Below are positions 55,986 to 64,000 of a stretch of 64,000 nucleotides of DNA, in pieces. Made by a program: the position numbers and the translations under genes. The notes under the pieces are model-generated. The model did not search any database. It had not been told where the DNA came from and saw only the letters and a list, made by a program, of their open reading frames with translations. This DNA comes from Gambelia wislizenii (Eukaryota; Chordata; Lepidosauria; Squamata; Crotaphytidae), in assembly GCA_030847615.1 (NCBI GenBank), contig JAUMIR010000001.1:62137501-62201500 (forward strand). Reading direction: 5' to 3'. Each line of letters begins with the position of its first letter. Position 1 is the stretch's first letter.

Positions 55986-56331
55986 GCTTGGACACAAATC
56001 TGACTGCTCATTGCTTGCTTTTTTTTTTAAACCACCTAATGTTGACTACCATTGCAAGGGGCTTACCTGCTTGCCTGGTGGGCCTATTTGCAGCCCGGCC
56101 GGCACCCCGCAGTCCATTGGCGGTCCCTGCAGCCCCATGGCCCAGCATGGGAGCCGCCATCTTCACCTCCTTCTTCACGGCAAGCTCTGCAGCCGGGAAG
56201 AGGGGTGTGAAGCATTGGGCCAAACAGGGTGAGCTCGCCTCACCTTGATTGGCTATTCCCCCAGGCAGGGGTGGGACTTCCAGCCATGCTTCCAGCATGG
56301 CCGGATGATGTGGGCTCTGTGTCAGGGCTGG

Positions 56332-56338
56332 TATAAAA
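56332..56338 (+). promoter_or_regulatory. TATA box of the YR-element terminal region
   Basis: TATAAAA lies in CpG-rich DNA, with an ATTGG (inverted CCAAT) about 80 bp upstream at 56248-56252. The predicted start would be near 56362, upstream of the segment shared with the 3' end of the minus copy. Inference only. Confidence 0.45.
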
Positions 56339-56779
56339 GCCAGCCCCTGGTGCAGACTCCACAGTTGGCTCAACAGGAACTGAAGACCTGCCCACCCTCC
56401 CATCAGGGAATGCTTGGTTCTTCAACTGTACATTAATTTGTCGCAATTTGCTAGGTGGGTGGCATAGGCCCCAATCCAGGAATAATCAGGGAAAGGGGGT
56501 CTTCGCCAAGTTCAACTTTAAGTCCAAGTCCAAGTTCATGGAGACCCCCCCTCTTTTGGTTAATAACTTTGTTTCACAGGGGAGGAGAGAGTGTCGAGCA
56601 GGGCGGCTCAGCCAAGGCTCTCTCCTCCAGGAGTGGGTCAGTAGTGACTGACAGAGGTCCATTGGCCAACATAGGGTTGGGCAATGAAGGGATCTGGGCC
56701 TGTGCAATAGTGCCAACCGTTTGCAGCCATTAGCAAGTTGCAGTCTTTTTATTGCCAATATCCAACATACTAACCTATA

Positions 56780-57014
56780 CAGTTGTCCCTCCACATTCAC
56801 TGATTTAACATTCACAGATTTAAGTATTCACAGCTTGAAAATATTATTTAAAAAATAATAATCCGAAAAGCAAACCTTGATTTTGCCATCTTATATAAGG
56901 GACACATTTTGCTATGCCATTGCATATAATGGGACTTGAGTATTCACGGATTATGGTATCCACGGGGGGGGGGGGTCCTGGAACCAAACCCCAGTGAAAA
57001 TGAAGGGACAACTG
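56780..57014. mobile_element. Tigger/pogo-type MITE inside the YR terminal region
   Basis: 235 bp from CAGTTGTCCCTCCACATTC to GAAGGGACAACTG with TA on each side. It contains a G10 run (about 56963-56973). Removing it restores collinearity of the YR segment with the minus copy at 62.2 kb. Confidence 0.92.
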
Positions 57015-57125
57015 TACCTAACTTCTTGTGTTTATCATGTAATCAATACAATATCTCAAGTCAGCTTGGTATTGTGTGTGTCTTCTTTTGGGACGGGAGT
57101 GGGAACGTCTAGTCTGGGTCCACAA

Positions 57126-57530
57126 AAAGAAGATACACCTGTGGCAGAACGTGGCTTGCATATCAAATAGGGCAATGCATCTACTCCAGCCATTAGTCTG
57201 AACTTCAAAGGAAGTATCCAAGGTGCTGAACCTATTTGGGGAATAAGCTTTAGCTCCTTGGTTAGCTGATTTGAAATTTAGACTAGCAGCTAGAGTAGGT
57301 TTACCATGCAATGATGTGGAAGCCACCAGCTCCCCCTGAAATAACACTCCTCCAAGCTAATACTATACAGCATCTTTGAGTCACTTGCATTTGAGTCACT
57401 TGTATCCAGGTGTACTTCCCACACTGTTGTTACACATGGCTATTTAGGACCAAAGTACTTTTTTTATCATAACAATTTTTTTTTCTGCCTTGAGAGAAGG
57501 TGGAAACTTTGTTAATCAGATTTAGACCTG
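57126..57530. other. No gene seen
   Basis: No repeat is assigned. Confidence 0.45.
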
Positions 57531-57700
57531 GTGATGACCATGACCCAAGCTTAAGTACAGATTCAAATCTTTGCTCATCTATGAATAACTTGGGGCAACT
57601 CATTATTCCTCAGCTAAGTCTGTCTTACAGGGTTGTTGTGAGGTAACATTGGCTCTGTGAGCTTTCCGGAAAAGGGGCAAAATAGAAATGGGACACTCAA
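57531..57700 (+). mobile_element. tRNA-derived SINE, another family
   Basis: A B-box-like GATTCAAATCT, GGGGCAACTCATTATTCCTC, TACAGGGTTGTTGTGAGG and GGGGCAAAATAGAAATG follow the order of a lizard SINE of Sauria type. The A box is degraded. Confidence 0.5.
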
Positions 57701-57818
57701 GGGAACTGTTTCAAAAGCCAGTTTGTTGAAAACCTCATTTAGGTTACTCTAGAAATATAACAGGCACTTAAAATGAGAAGAAAATTATGTATGAAGTCAA
57801 AGGCTTTCACGGCTGGCA

Positions 57819-58055
57819 TCCATAGATTTTCCATGGGCTTTTTTTCTGGGCTGTGAGGCCGTGTTCTGGAAGAGTTTATTTTTGATGTTTCACCTGCATC
57901 TGTGGCTGGTATCTTTATTTGTCCGTGCTGTGAGGCCATGTTCTGGCATCTTCATTTCTCTGAAGATGTCAGCCACAGATGCAGGTGAAACATCAGAACT
58001 AAACTCTTCCAGAACATGGCCTCACAGCCCTGAAAAAAACCAAGGAAAATCTATA
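57819..58055. mobile_element. PLE inverted pseudo-LTR pair without coding part
   Basis: The left arm (57819-57917) and right arm (57958-58055) are inverted copies carrying CCAGAACATGGCCTCACAGC and its complement. They match the arms of the PLE at 1.1-2.0 kb. The centre holds a partial third piece (CTGTGAGGCCATGTTCTGG, 57930-57948). No GIY-YIG coding remains. Confidence 0.72.
57960..57996 (+). ncRNA. Hammerhead-like core in PLE pseudo-LTR
   Basis: CTGAAGA (57960-57966) fits CUGANGA. A stem GTCAGC/GCAGGT with wobble pairs and one mismatch around CACAGAT follows, then GAAA and CATCAG. This is the best preserved such core in the window. Helices I and III and the cleavage site are not established. 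Confidence 0.35.
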
Positions 58056-58335
58056 AAAATTATGTATGTTTATATACTTAAAAATGTACATCTATACCTT
58101 TCTACACAGTACTTAAATCCTCATAAAACTGTACTAGCAGAATATTTTGTCTAAATCATCAAAACACCCTGTAAGACATGCCAATTTAAGCCAGTAAAAT
58201 CTATAAGACCAACCAGCCAAACCTAAGGAAATTCTCAAATGCTGTTTTGAAAAAAATGCTTTGACTGTGGGCTTGAACTCTGGCTACCCTTACTAGGTAC
58301 GATTATCCATATATTCAACCTAGGTACTAGGTATC

Positions 58336-58541
58336 CACATATTCTGCATCCACAGGTTCCACCATCCATGGCTTGAAAAATATCCCAAAAATTAAAATTC
58401 TGAACAGCAAATCTTGATTTTGCTATTTAAGGGATACCATTTTACTATGTCATTGAATATAATGAGACCTGAGCATCCATAGATTTTGGTATGCATGGGA
58501 GGTCCTGGAACCAAACTCCAGCAGATACCAAGGGCCCACTG
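58336..58541. mobile_element. Tigger/pogo-type MITE, degraded
   Basis: ATCCATGGCTTGAAAAATATC, CAAATCTTGATTTTGCTATT and GGTCCTGGAACCAAACTCC in family order. The right end CCCACTG is followed by TA. The left end is blurred. Confidence 0.7.
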
Positions 58542-58827
58542 TATTATGTGTTCCTGTGCTGGAGTCATCTACCCATCAAATGTTCTTGCTTCATAATTCA
58601 AAATAGAGCCTCTCCATCATATCCCAATAAGTGAATCCAGAGAAGTAACAGATGATGGTGATGGTGATTATGATAACATCCTATTTTTCCTAGTCTGGAA
58701 CTCAGGGTGTGTTACAAAATTTAAAACAGGTACAGCTAAAAATTTACATTCAACAAAAGATAATAATGAAACTATCAATGAAATTAAAAGCTGGTAACAA
58801 CAAATTAAAAAGAACAATAGAATTTGA

Positions 58828-58829
<2 letters not shown>

Positions 58830-58860
<31 letters not shown>
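58830..58860. repeat. (CT)n microsatellite at a LINE tail
   Basis: About 15 CT units. On the minus strand this is a (GA)n tail directly after the LINE 3' end, which suggests expansion from the LINE's own GAGAGA tail. Confidence 0.85.
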
Positions 58861-58862
<2 letters not shown>

Positions 58863-59365
58863 TTTTCTTCGCAAACGAAGATTCAGGAAGGACTCATCCC
58901 GCGCTTTCTGCAAGCGCGCTGATGACTAAAAAGGCCAATCCGAGATAAACAAGTCCGGTTGCAAAAAGCACAAGCAGAAGGTCTCCTTGGGTGATGTTTT
59001 TGGGTTGTGATTCTTTCTGCGTTGTCGTTTCTCTTCAAGACTTGTTCGTCGTGAGTTCTCAAATAAGGCTGCAGCATTGTGGATAGTGCGTCTCCATGCC
59101 TCCCGATGTGAGGCCAGGGCAGACCACTGTTGGTGATCAATTTGGCCAAGCCTGAGATGTTGTTTCAGGGAGTCTTTGTATCGCTTTTTTGGAGCGCCCC
59201 TCTTACGCTGACCCGTGGTGAGTTCACCGTAGAGTAGTATTTTTGGGAGGCGATGGTCCTCCATCCTAGAAACGTGCCCTGCCCAGCGCAGCTGTGTTCT
59301 CAATATCATGGCCTCAATGCTGGTGATCCCTGCTTGCTCAAGGACAGCAACATTCGTCACATAGT
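58860..59365 (-). mobile_element. Non-LTR LINE ORF2 C-terminus and tail
   Basis: A fragment with coding similarity from 59360 to 58875 followed by a (GA)n tail. The last 100 bp are shared with the insert at 20588-21321. Two frames, 58926-59360 and 58883-59149, must be joined by a shift near 59.1 kb. Confidence 0.75.
58880..59360 (-). pseudogene. LINE ORF2 C-terminal domain with C2HC finger
   Basis: The first frame has AMILRTQLRWAGHVSRMEDH and LLYGELTTGQRKRGAPKKRY, the post-RT region seen in several vertebrate non-LTR elements. The second frame (58883-59149) ends in C60-A-F-C63 ... H76-x3-C80 (CNRTCLSRIGLFSHQRAC), a CCHC finger at the extreme C-terminus, as in LINEs with a terminal nucleic-acid-binding finger. 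The polymerase domain is missing through 5' truncation. One frameshift makes it a pseudogene. The clade is uncertain. Confidence 0.75.
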
Positions 59366-59879
59366 CAGTCCAGTGTATATTTGCACATGAAAGGCCCTTT
59401 CCCCTGAGCTGTCAGCCCTCAATAGTCTGCCAAAATGAAAACAGTCTGCAGCTGCCAATGAAAAGATAACCAAGATGGCACCAGTCTAACCTCTTCAGAA
59501 AGGGGCTTCTAAACAGGATTACTCATTCACAAGACAGTAGGCATAAACCATAGACCTTCTGGAAAGTGACTTGCCCCTGCTGAGCTGCCCATCATCTAAT
59601 ATGCACACCATGCCAGCCTGACCACTAGGCAGGAGTCATCAGGGATAGCTCTCTCTTTTGGAAAACAGATCTGGTTCTTCAAGACTACCCAACCCGCATG
59701 CTCTAAGGCACCCTGCTACCTCAGATGAGTTGAGGATGTTGTTCCATCACCAAAGTAGGATCTAGCTTGGAGATTCTGGGAAGGACAATATTTCCAAGCT
59801 CTGTGCAAGGCCCTATGCACAAGGGATATGGAAAGAGAAGTTAACTGCTCAGCTAATATTTCTGGGCATATTTTGACAG
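59366..59879. other. No gene seen
   Basis: No assignable repeat. Confidence 0.45.
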
Positions 59880-60062
59880 ACCAAATTATTTTATAATGTT
59901 TTAAAGGATTTAGATTTTAATATGATAGCTATTTAATTGTTTTGAAACTTCTTCATTACTTTATTTTTTTAAATTTAATGTGCTTTGTTTTAATTCATGT
60001 GTGAACTGCCTTGGGTCTCATTCAGGAAAAAGATAGGTAGACAGATACATAGGTAAGAAGAT
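59880..60062 (+). mobile_element. L2 3' UTR end, decayed
   Basis: TTTTAATTCATGTGTGAACTGCCTTGGGTCTC and a GATAGGTAGACAGATAC tail follow the pattern of the L2 end at 33.7 kb. Only UTR is left. Confidence 0.5.
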
Positions 60063-60765
60063 AGATTGAATGCTCATATGAAGAAGGATGAGTTGTCATG
60101 GGGGAATTGTGATGGGAAGTTCAATAAAAATATTAACTAGACATGTAGCTGCTTTGAAAAAGGGAGGTTTCATGTTCGGCTTAACTAGAAAGGGAATAAA
60201 AAATAAATCTACCAATATCATTTTGTCCTTATATAAATCAGAGCTGGGAAGCTTACTTTTTAAAAAGAAAGTTATTATTGTATTCATTACCCTGGACACT
60301 CAAGAAGTCATTGCTTATTACTGTTAACTACAGTCCAGAAATGTAACTTGTCAGGTTACTTGTTATTAACAAGTTGCAGTTACTGTTACCTTTATGTCAC
60401 TGGAAAAATACTAGAAAATGTTTTTGTTCCTCCAAGTGGCCAATTCAGATATAGCACTTTGGAAGTTCTGGAGAAAATAGAGAAGACATTAGAAAAGAAT
60501 CCCTCCAGGCAACAGCACAGGGCAGATACCCATGTGACCCTTCTCTTCCTACTCCCATTGCTGAGATTGAGTCAGCACACACACTATAACAGACAACCAG
60601 TTCCCATTCCACTGAAATGTAGTAAATTATAGCTATGCCCTTTACGGGCAAAAAAAGTAACTCAGTTCCAGCTAATGACTGCCAAAAACAACTAGTTGCC
60701 AAAGAAAGTCATTAGAATACACTGACAAGGTGTTAATTTTCTGCTGCAGACCTTTGTACAACCAC
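60063..60765. other. No gene seen
   Basis: Short open frames only. No repeat is assigned. Confidence 0.45.
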
Positions 60766-60905
60766 ACAGAGAATGATGCTTATAATTTTGGTTACTGCAT
60801 TTTAAAAAGGGACGTTGTAGAGCTGGGAAAGGTTCAGAGAGGGCAACAAAAATTATCAAGGGGCTGAAGCAATTCCCCTGTGAAAACAGATTGTTTGTAT
60901 GGTGG
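60766..60905 (+). mobile_element. CR1-like fragment, older subfamily
   Basis: GTTACTGCATTTTAAAAAGG, GTTGTAGAGCTGGGAAAGG, TTCAGAGAGGGCAACAAAAAT and AAGGGGCTGAAGCAATTCC correspond to the RT C-terminal region (thumb) of a CR1/L3-type LINE with strong divergence. Confidence 0.6.
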
Positions 60906-60929
60906 TTATTAAGATCTTAAAAGGGTGAG

Positions 60930-61140
60930 TGACTCATTGGAAAAGATGATAATGCTGGGAGAAATGAAAGGCAGTAGGAATCAAGGAGGATCACATTACA
61001 GATGGATTGATTCTATCAAGGAAGCCACAACCTTGAGTTTGCAAGCCTTGCAGCAGGGCTCCTAATAACAAGATCTCTTGAATGTCACTCATTCATATCA
61101 TTGCTGTAAGTCAAAATTGACTTGACTGCAAATAACAGCA
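60930..61140 (+). mobile_element. Non-LTR retrotransposon 3' end
   Basis: GAAAGGCAGTAGGAATCAAG, GATGGATTGATTCTATCAAG, GGAAGCCACAACCTTGAG and a GTAAGTCAAAATTGACTTG end with an AACAGCAACAAC tail. It is the same family as 27.84-28.06 kb. Confidence 0.6.
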
Positions 61141-61487
61141 ACAACGATCATCCCCATGATAAAAGTGTACAAAATTGTGAATAGCATGGAGAAAGTAGAA
61201 AGGGCAAAGTTTTTCCCTTCCTCTTTCACAACACTAAATCCACTGAAGCTGAATGGTGGAAGATTTAGGAAGGGACAAAGAGAAAGGAATTTTTCACACA
61301 ATGGATAGAAACATATAAAATAAATAGATATAAAAGTCCATATAAACTATGTAATTCATTGTCAAACACACTGAGTGATGATAGCCATCAACTGGAACAG
61401 AGGATAAAACAAATTCACAAAGGATAAGTTTGTCAATGGTTAGTAACTCTATATTGTCTTTGGTATGACAAGACGGGTTCCTCTAAG
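61141..61487. other. No gene seen
   Basis: No assignable repeat. Confidence 0.45.
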
Positions 61488-61620
61488 GCTGTATTTGCAC
61501 TGTAGAAATAATCCAGTTTGACACTACTTTAACTGCCACGGCTTGATGCTATGAAATCCTGGGGTAGTTTGTTGTGGCACCAGAATTCTGTCAGAGAAGG
61601 CTAAACATCTCACAAAACTA
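61488..61620. mobile_element. hAT-type MITE, left half
   Basis: GCACTGTAGAAATAATCCAG, GACACTACTTTAACTGCCA and GTTGTGGCACCAGAATTCTG follow the MITE at 3036-3250. The right half is replaced by a CR1 tail. Confidence 0.55.
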
Positions 61621-61684
61621 CATGGCAGTGGGTTTAGACTGGATGGCTTTGGTGGTATCTTCCAACTCTATGATTCTATGACGC
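61621..61684 (+). mobile_element. CR1 3' tail, short
   Basis: CATGGCAGTGGGTTTAGACTGG, GTATCTTCCAACTCTATGAT and TCTATGACG. This is the last 60 bp of a CR1, joined to a MITE half. Confidence 0.75.
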
Positions 61685-62162
61685 TGTTATCATTACCAGC
61701 AATATTCTATTAAAATGAAACCCTAAAAGGTGGGTGACAAACTTGCCCAGCTCTTTTTTCTTATTTCCCTCATTTATTTATGCTAGAAAAAAGCTCTATT
61801 GTATAGCACTCAGAAAAAGATAATACTGTACTCTTGTAAGAGAGCTAAATTGACTTATTTAGGCCACTCTTCACATGCCACATCCCTGCCTGTGAGGACC
61901 TGTTTCATACCCTGTAATAGTCCTAAGTCCCAACTTTTGATTTGAATAAACCACAACAAAAATGTGCAGTTAAAAGGATCATCCTTTTCAATATCTTTGC
62001 AATAGCTACTTCTTCTTTTTCAGAGACCAAGGCCTTTGGAAAAGGGGAAGTGATGAAGAATTGGGTAACTTGGATGCTTCTTTCCTTGACCCAGTCTGAG
62101 GATTTGGAAATATGCCGCCCTCCACAAAACTTGCTCAGCATTCTCTGTCCTTAAAAGTAATT
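61685..62162. other. No gene seen
   Basis: The sequence at 61920-62160 reads open on both strands in short frames but shows no domain. Confidence 0.45.
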
Positions 62163-62603
62163 GTGGACCCAGACCGAATGCTCCCATTCCCTCCCCACTA
62201 ATAAAGACATACACAACGCCAAACTATCTTAACAAATTGAATTGGGTACAAGAGAAACGTAAGAGGTTAGGTATACATTAGTATTTTGAATATTGGCAAT
62301 AAAAGACCGCAACTTGCTAATGGCTGCAAATGATTGACACTATCTTATGGGTCCGGATCCCTTCATTGCCCAACACTGTGTTGGCCAATGGACCGCTGTT
62401 GGTTGCTACTGACCCACTCTTGGAGGAGAGAGCCTTGGCTGAGCCACCCTGCCTGACATTCTCTCCATGAACCTGAACTTGAACTTGACGGAAACCCCTA
62501 GTACCCCACTTACTGGGATCAGGGCCCATGCCATCCACCACAAAAGGCAATCCTCATGGGATCCACCATCTGCCAACCCTTCCACGACCATCAACAGGCA
62601 GCC

Positions 62604-63497
62604 CTACTGTCCGCCTCCGGACGTGGTCTGTGTGGGTAGCACCAGTTCTGGCCGGATGTAAGCTGCAAAGGCCCCGGAGCACCACCTTCCCAACCTCATG
62701 ATGGTCTCGGTCGTCAAGCCCCCTTGAGCTTCCATGGTTGCTGCTCCTATCCTGAAAGAGTGGCTCCCAAAGTCCTTGGCTGGCAAGCCCAACCGCTTTC
62801 AGGATGCGAATAAACTAAAACCTGGTTAGTGGATTTCCATCCCTGTCCCTGACCAGAGGCCCCTGTCTAGTGCTGTGCACCTCCAGGAACCTGTGCATTT
62901 CAGCCATTGGGCATGGTGCAGTGTCGCCCCTTTTCTACATTGGTCACACTTGGAGTGCCTTATGTGCAGGCATAATGTGCCCTCGATTACCACCATAACC
63001 CACAGTTGCAGCAACCTGCTGAACCTGTCATGTTTGGAGGAACTCACCACCTCCCCCACTCTCAGGGCCCCAAAGAAGGTGGTAGTGGAACCAGCACTGA
63101 ATAGAATGGCCTCGTATTTGGAGTGGCACACTGCAAGCAATGCACCCACCAGCTTGGCTAGCAGCCCATAAGAAATAGACCACCTGGAATCGGTGATTTT
63201 TGTACTGGTCCTCCGCCAGCCCTCGACCACCTTTCAAACCAAGAAGGTACCACAAGGGTCCCCCCAGCCTGTGGCCTTGCTGAAGAAAGAAATGCCAGCC
63301 ACATGGGTGGAGATGGTCCTAGAAGCCAGTCCCTGGTCCTTCAGTGAAGCCAAGTAATGCAGTACCTTGCAGTCCATCGCTGACCAGGAGCCCTCGTAGC
63401 CATGCTGCTGTCTGAAGGCCAAGAACTGGTTTGCTGCTTGCCTGTAGCTCACCTGCATCAATGGTGGCAATGAATCTGCCACTCCCTGCATCACCAT
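62604..63497 (-). pseudogene. Tyrosine recombinase of the YR retrotransposon
   Basis: Three frames (63234-63497, 62826-63230, 62604-62792) are all in the same phase, so only stop codons break it. The N-terminal core-binding part has SYRQAANQFLAFRQQHGYEG and LASRTISTHVAGISFF. The catalytic domain has FFGALRVGEVV (R57 of the second frame), HSKCDQ (K94), and in the last frame H11-S-F-R14, W37 (position often His) and Y45 in AAYIRP. These are the R-K-HxxR-(H/W)-Y residues of tyrosine recombinases, which integrate DIRS-type circular cDNA without target duplication. All key residues seem kept despite stops. Confidence 0.85.
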
Positions 63498-63589
63498 CTG
63501 CTCCCAAGGTTCCAGAGGTCATCTGGGAAGGGGGACGCTGCTGGGTTGGTGTCCGGGCCATGTACGGTACTGCTCATCCTAAAATCAAG

Positions 63590-63980
63590 ATAATGTGTCT
63601 GCTATCTCGTTGTCCACACCAGGAATATGCAAAGCATAGAAACTGATATTGGACTCCAGGCACACCAGGACAAATCTACATACTAGCCGCATAACCCTCT
63701 TGGACCTGGAAGACTGCCTGTTGATAATCCACACCACAGCCTGATTATTGCACCAGAAACATACCTTCTTGTCCTTAAATTCCTCCCTTCAATTGCCCAC
63801 AGCCACTAGGATGGGGAAGAACTCCAGGAAGGTTAAGTCCCGGGCCATCACTGCCTCCCCCCATTCCTTGGGCCAAGGCTGAGAACACCAGTGGCCATTG
63901 TAATAGAATCCAAAACCCAGGCTGCCTGATGCATCTGAGTTACCTGCAGTCCTCCCTCCAAAGCCCTGCATTCCTGCCAT
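63590..63980 (-). pseudogene. RNase H domain of the YR retrotransposon
   Basis: In phase with the recombinase. It starts SDASGSLGFGFYYNGHWCSQPWP (catalytic D16 of the 63-codon frame), continues DLTFLEFFPILVAV (E53), has a stop at 63786-63788, then VCFWCNNQAVVWIINRQ (about 63710-63770) where the usual DN motif reads NN, and ends with IPGVDNEIADTLS. RNase H degrades the RNA strand during cDNA synthesis. The D-to-N change and the stops would abolish it. Confidence 0.82.
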
Positions 63981-64000
63981 ACTGTGACCCCATTGTAGCA

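Larger units (their letters stand above)
55986..57125 (+). mobile_element. Terminal region of a YR retrotransposon (plus)
   Basis: The part 56453-56779 plus 57017-57125 matches, in the same order but opposite orientation, the 3' end of the YR element at 62.16-62.57 kb: CTCAGCCAAGGCTCTCTCCTCC, GGTCCATTGGCCAAC, GGGCAATGAAGGGATC, CAGCCATTAGCAAGTTGC, GTCTGGGTCCACAA. Upstream lies a CpG-rich block with a CCAAT and a TATA box (56248-56338). I infer a terminal or solo segment, or a copy with its coding interior deleted. A Tigger MITE is inserted at 56780-57014. Confidence 0.6.
62163..64000 (-). mobile_element. YR (DIRS-superfamily, Ngaro-like) retrotransposon, 3' part
   Basis: Reading leftwards from the window edge: RNase H domain (63980 to about 63590), a hinge of about 45 codons, a tyrosine recombinase (63497-62604), and a noncoding 3' end (62600-62163) shared with the inverted copy at 56.45-57.13 kb. 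The order RT/RNase H then recombinase with no methyltransferase between them is Ngaro-like. The RT and 5' end lie beyond position 64000. Stop codons make this copy inactive. Confidence 0.8.

Noticed and set aside
55988..56436. Several 60-130-codon frames on both strands
   Set aside because: GC-rich promoter-like region of the YR element. Frames overlap on both strands without domains.

Overview
The window looks like repeat-rich intergenic DNA from a squamate reptile, most likely a lizard. The evidence is the mix of repeats: many CR1 LINEs ending in ATTCTATGA-type tails, L2 LINEs, an L1 ORF2 tail, Penelope-like elements (PLE), tRNA-derived and 5S-rRNA-derived SINEs, Tigger/pogo-type MITEs flanked by TA, several hAT MITE families and a DIRS-superfamily tyrosine-recombinase (YR) retrotransposon. 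I found no host protein-coding gene, tRNA gene, rRNA gene or CRISPR array. Every protein similarity I recognise belongs to a transposable element, and nearly all copies are broken.

Layout. 0-5 kb: a PLE with inverted pseudo-LTRs and a GIY-YIG coding remnant (1.1-2.0 kb), Tigger-like MITEs, and the promoter plus BED-finger 5' end of a hAT transposon (3.2-4.5 kb, minus). 5-9.5 kb: a long CR1 split by a 1.19-kb DNA insertion that carries a three-unit minisatellite. 10-14 kb: SINE, Tigger MITE, a 614-bp MITE, L2 and a second PLE fragment. 15.3-17.2 kb: CR1 with an internal deletion. 20.5-27.1 kb: a SINE split by a 734-bp LINE-derived insert with a 13-bp target duplication, two long fold-back palindromes, L2, L1 and CR1. 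29-34.9 kb: a SINE split by a third palindrome, then CR1 and two L2 copies. 36-43 kb: 5S SINE, MITEs and long stretches with nothing recognisable. 43.3-52.1 kb: a CR1 cluster containing a 2.6-kb minus copy facing a plus copy with a 462-codon open RT. 54-64 kb: Tigger MITEs, PLE inverted pair, a zinc-finger-tailed LINE fragment, and two oppositely oriented YR-retrotransposon pieces. The right-hand piece encodes RNase H and recombinase and runs off the window.

Most unusual signal. Three 330-350-bp fold-back elements (21.5, 26.6 and 29.1 kb) are palindromes built from smaller hairpins. In the first, differences between the two arms are compensated inside each arm's own hairpin. Their termini (GGAGATT/GGACTTT) resemble those of a MITE family (11.6, 32.2 and 40.5 kb), and two of those MITEs plus one palindrome are flanked by apparent 3-bp duplications. 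The PLE pseudo-LTRs carry a CUGANGA-hairpin-GAAA arrangement like a hammerhead ribozyme core. All family names rest on remembered motifs and reading by eye; no database search was run.
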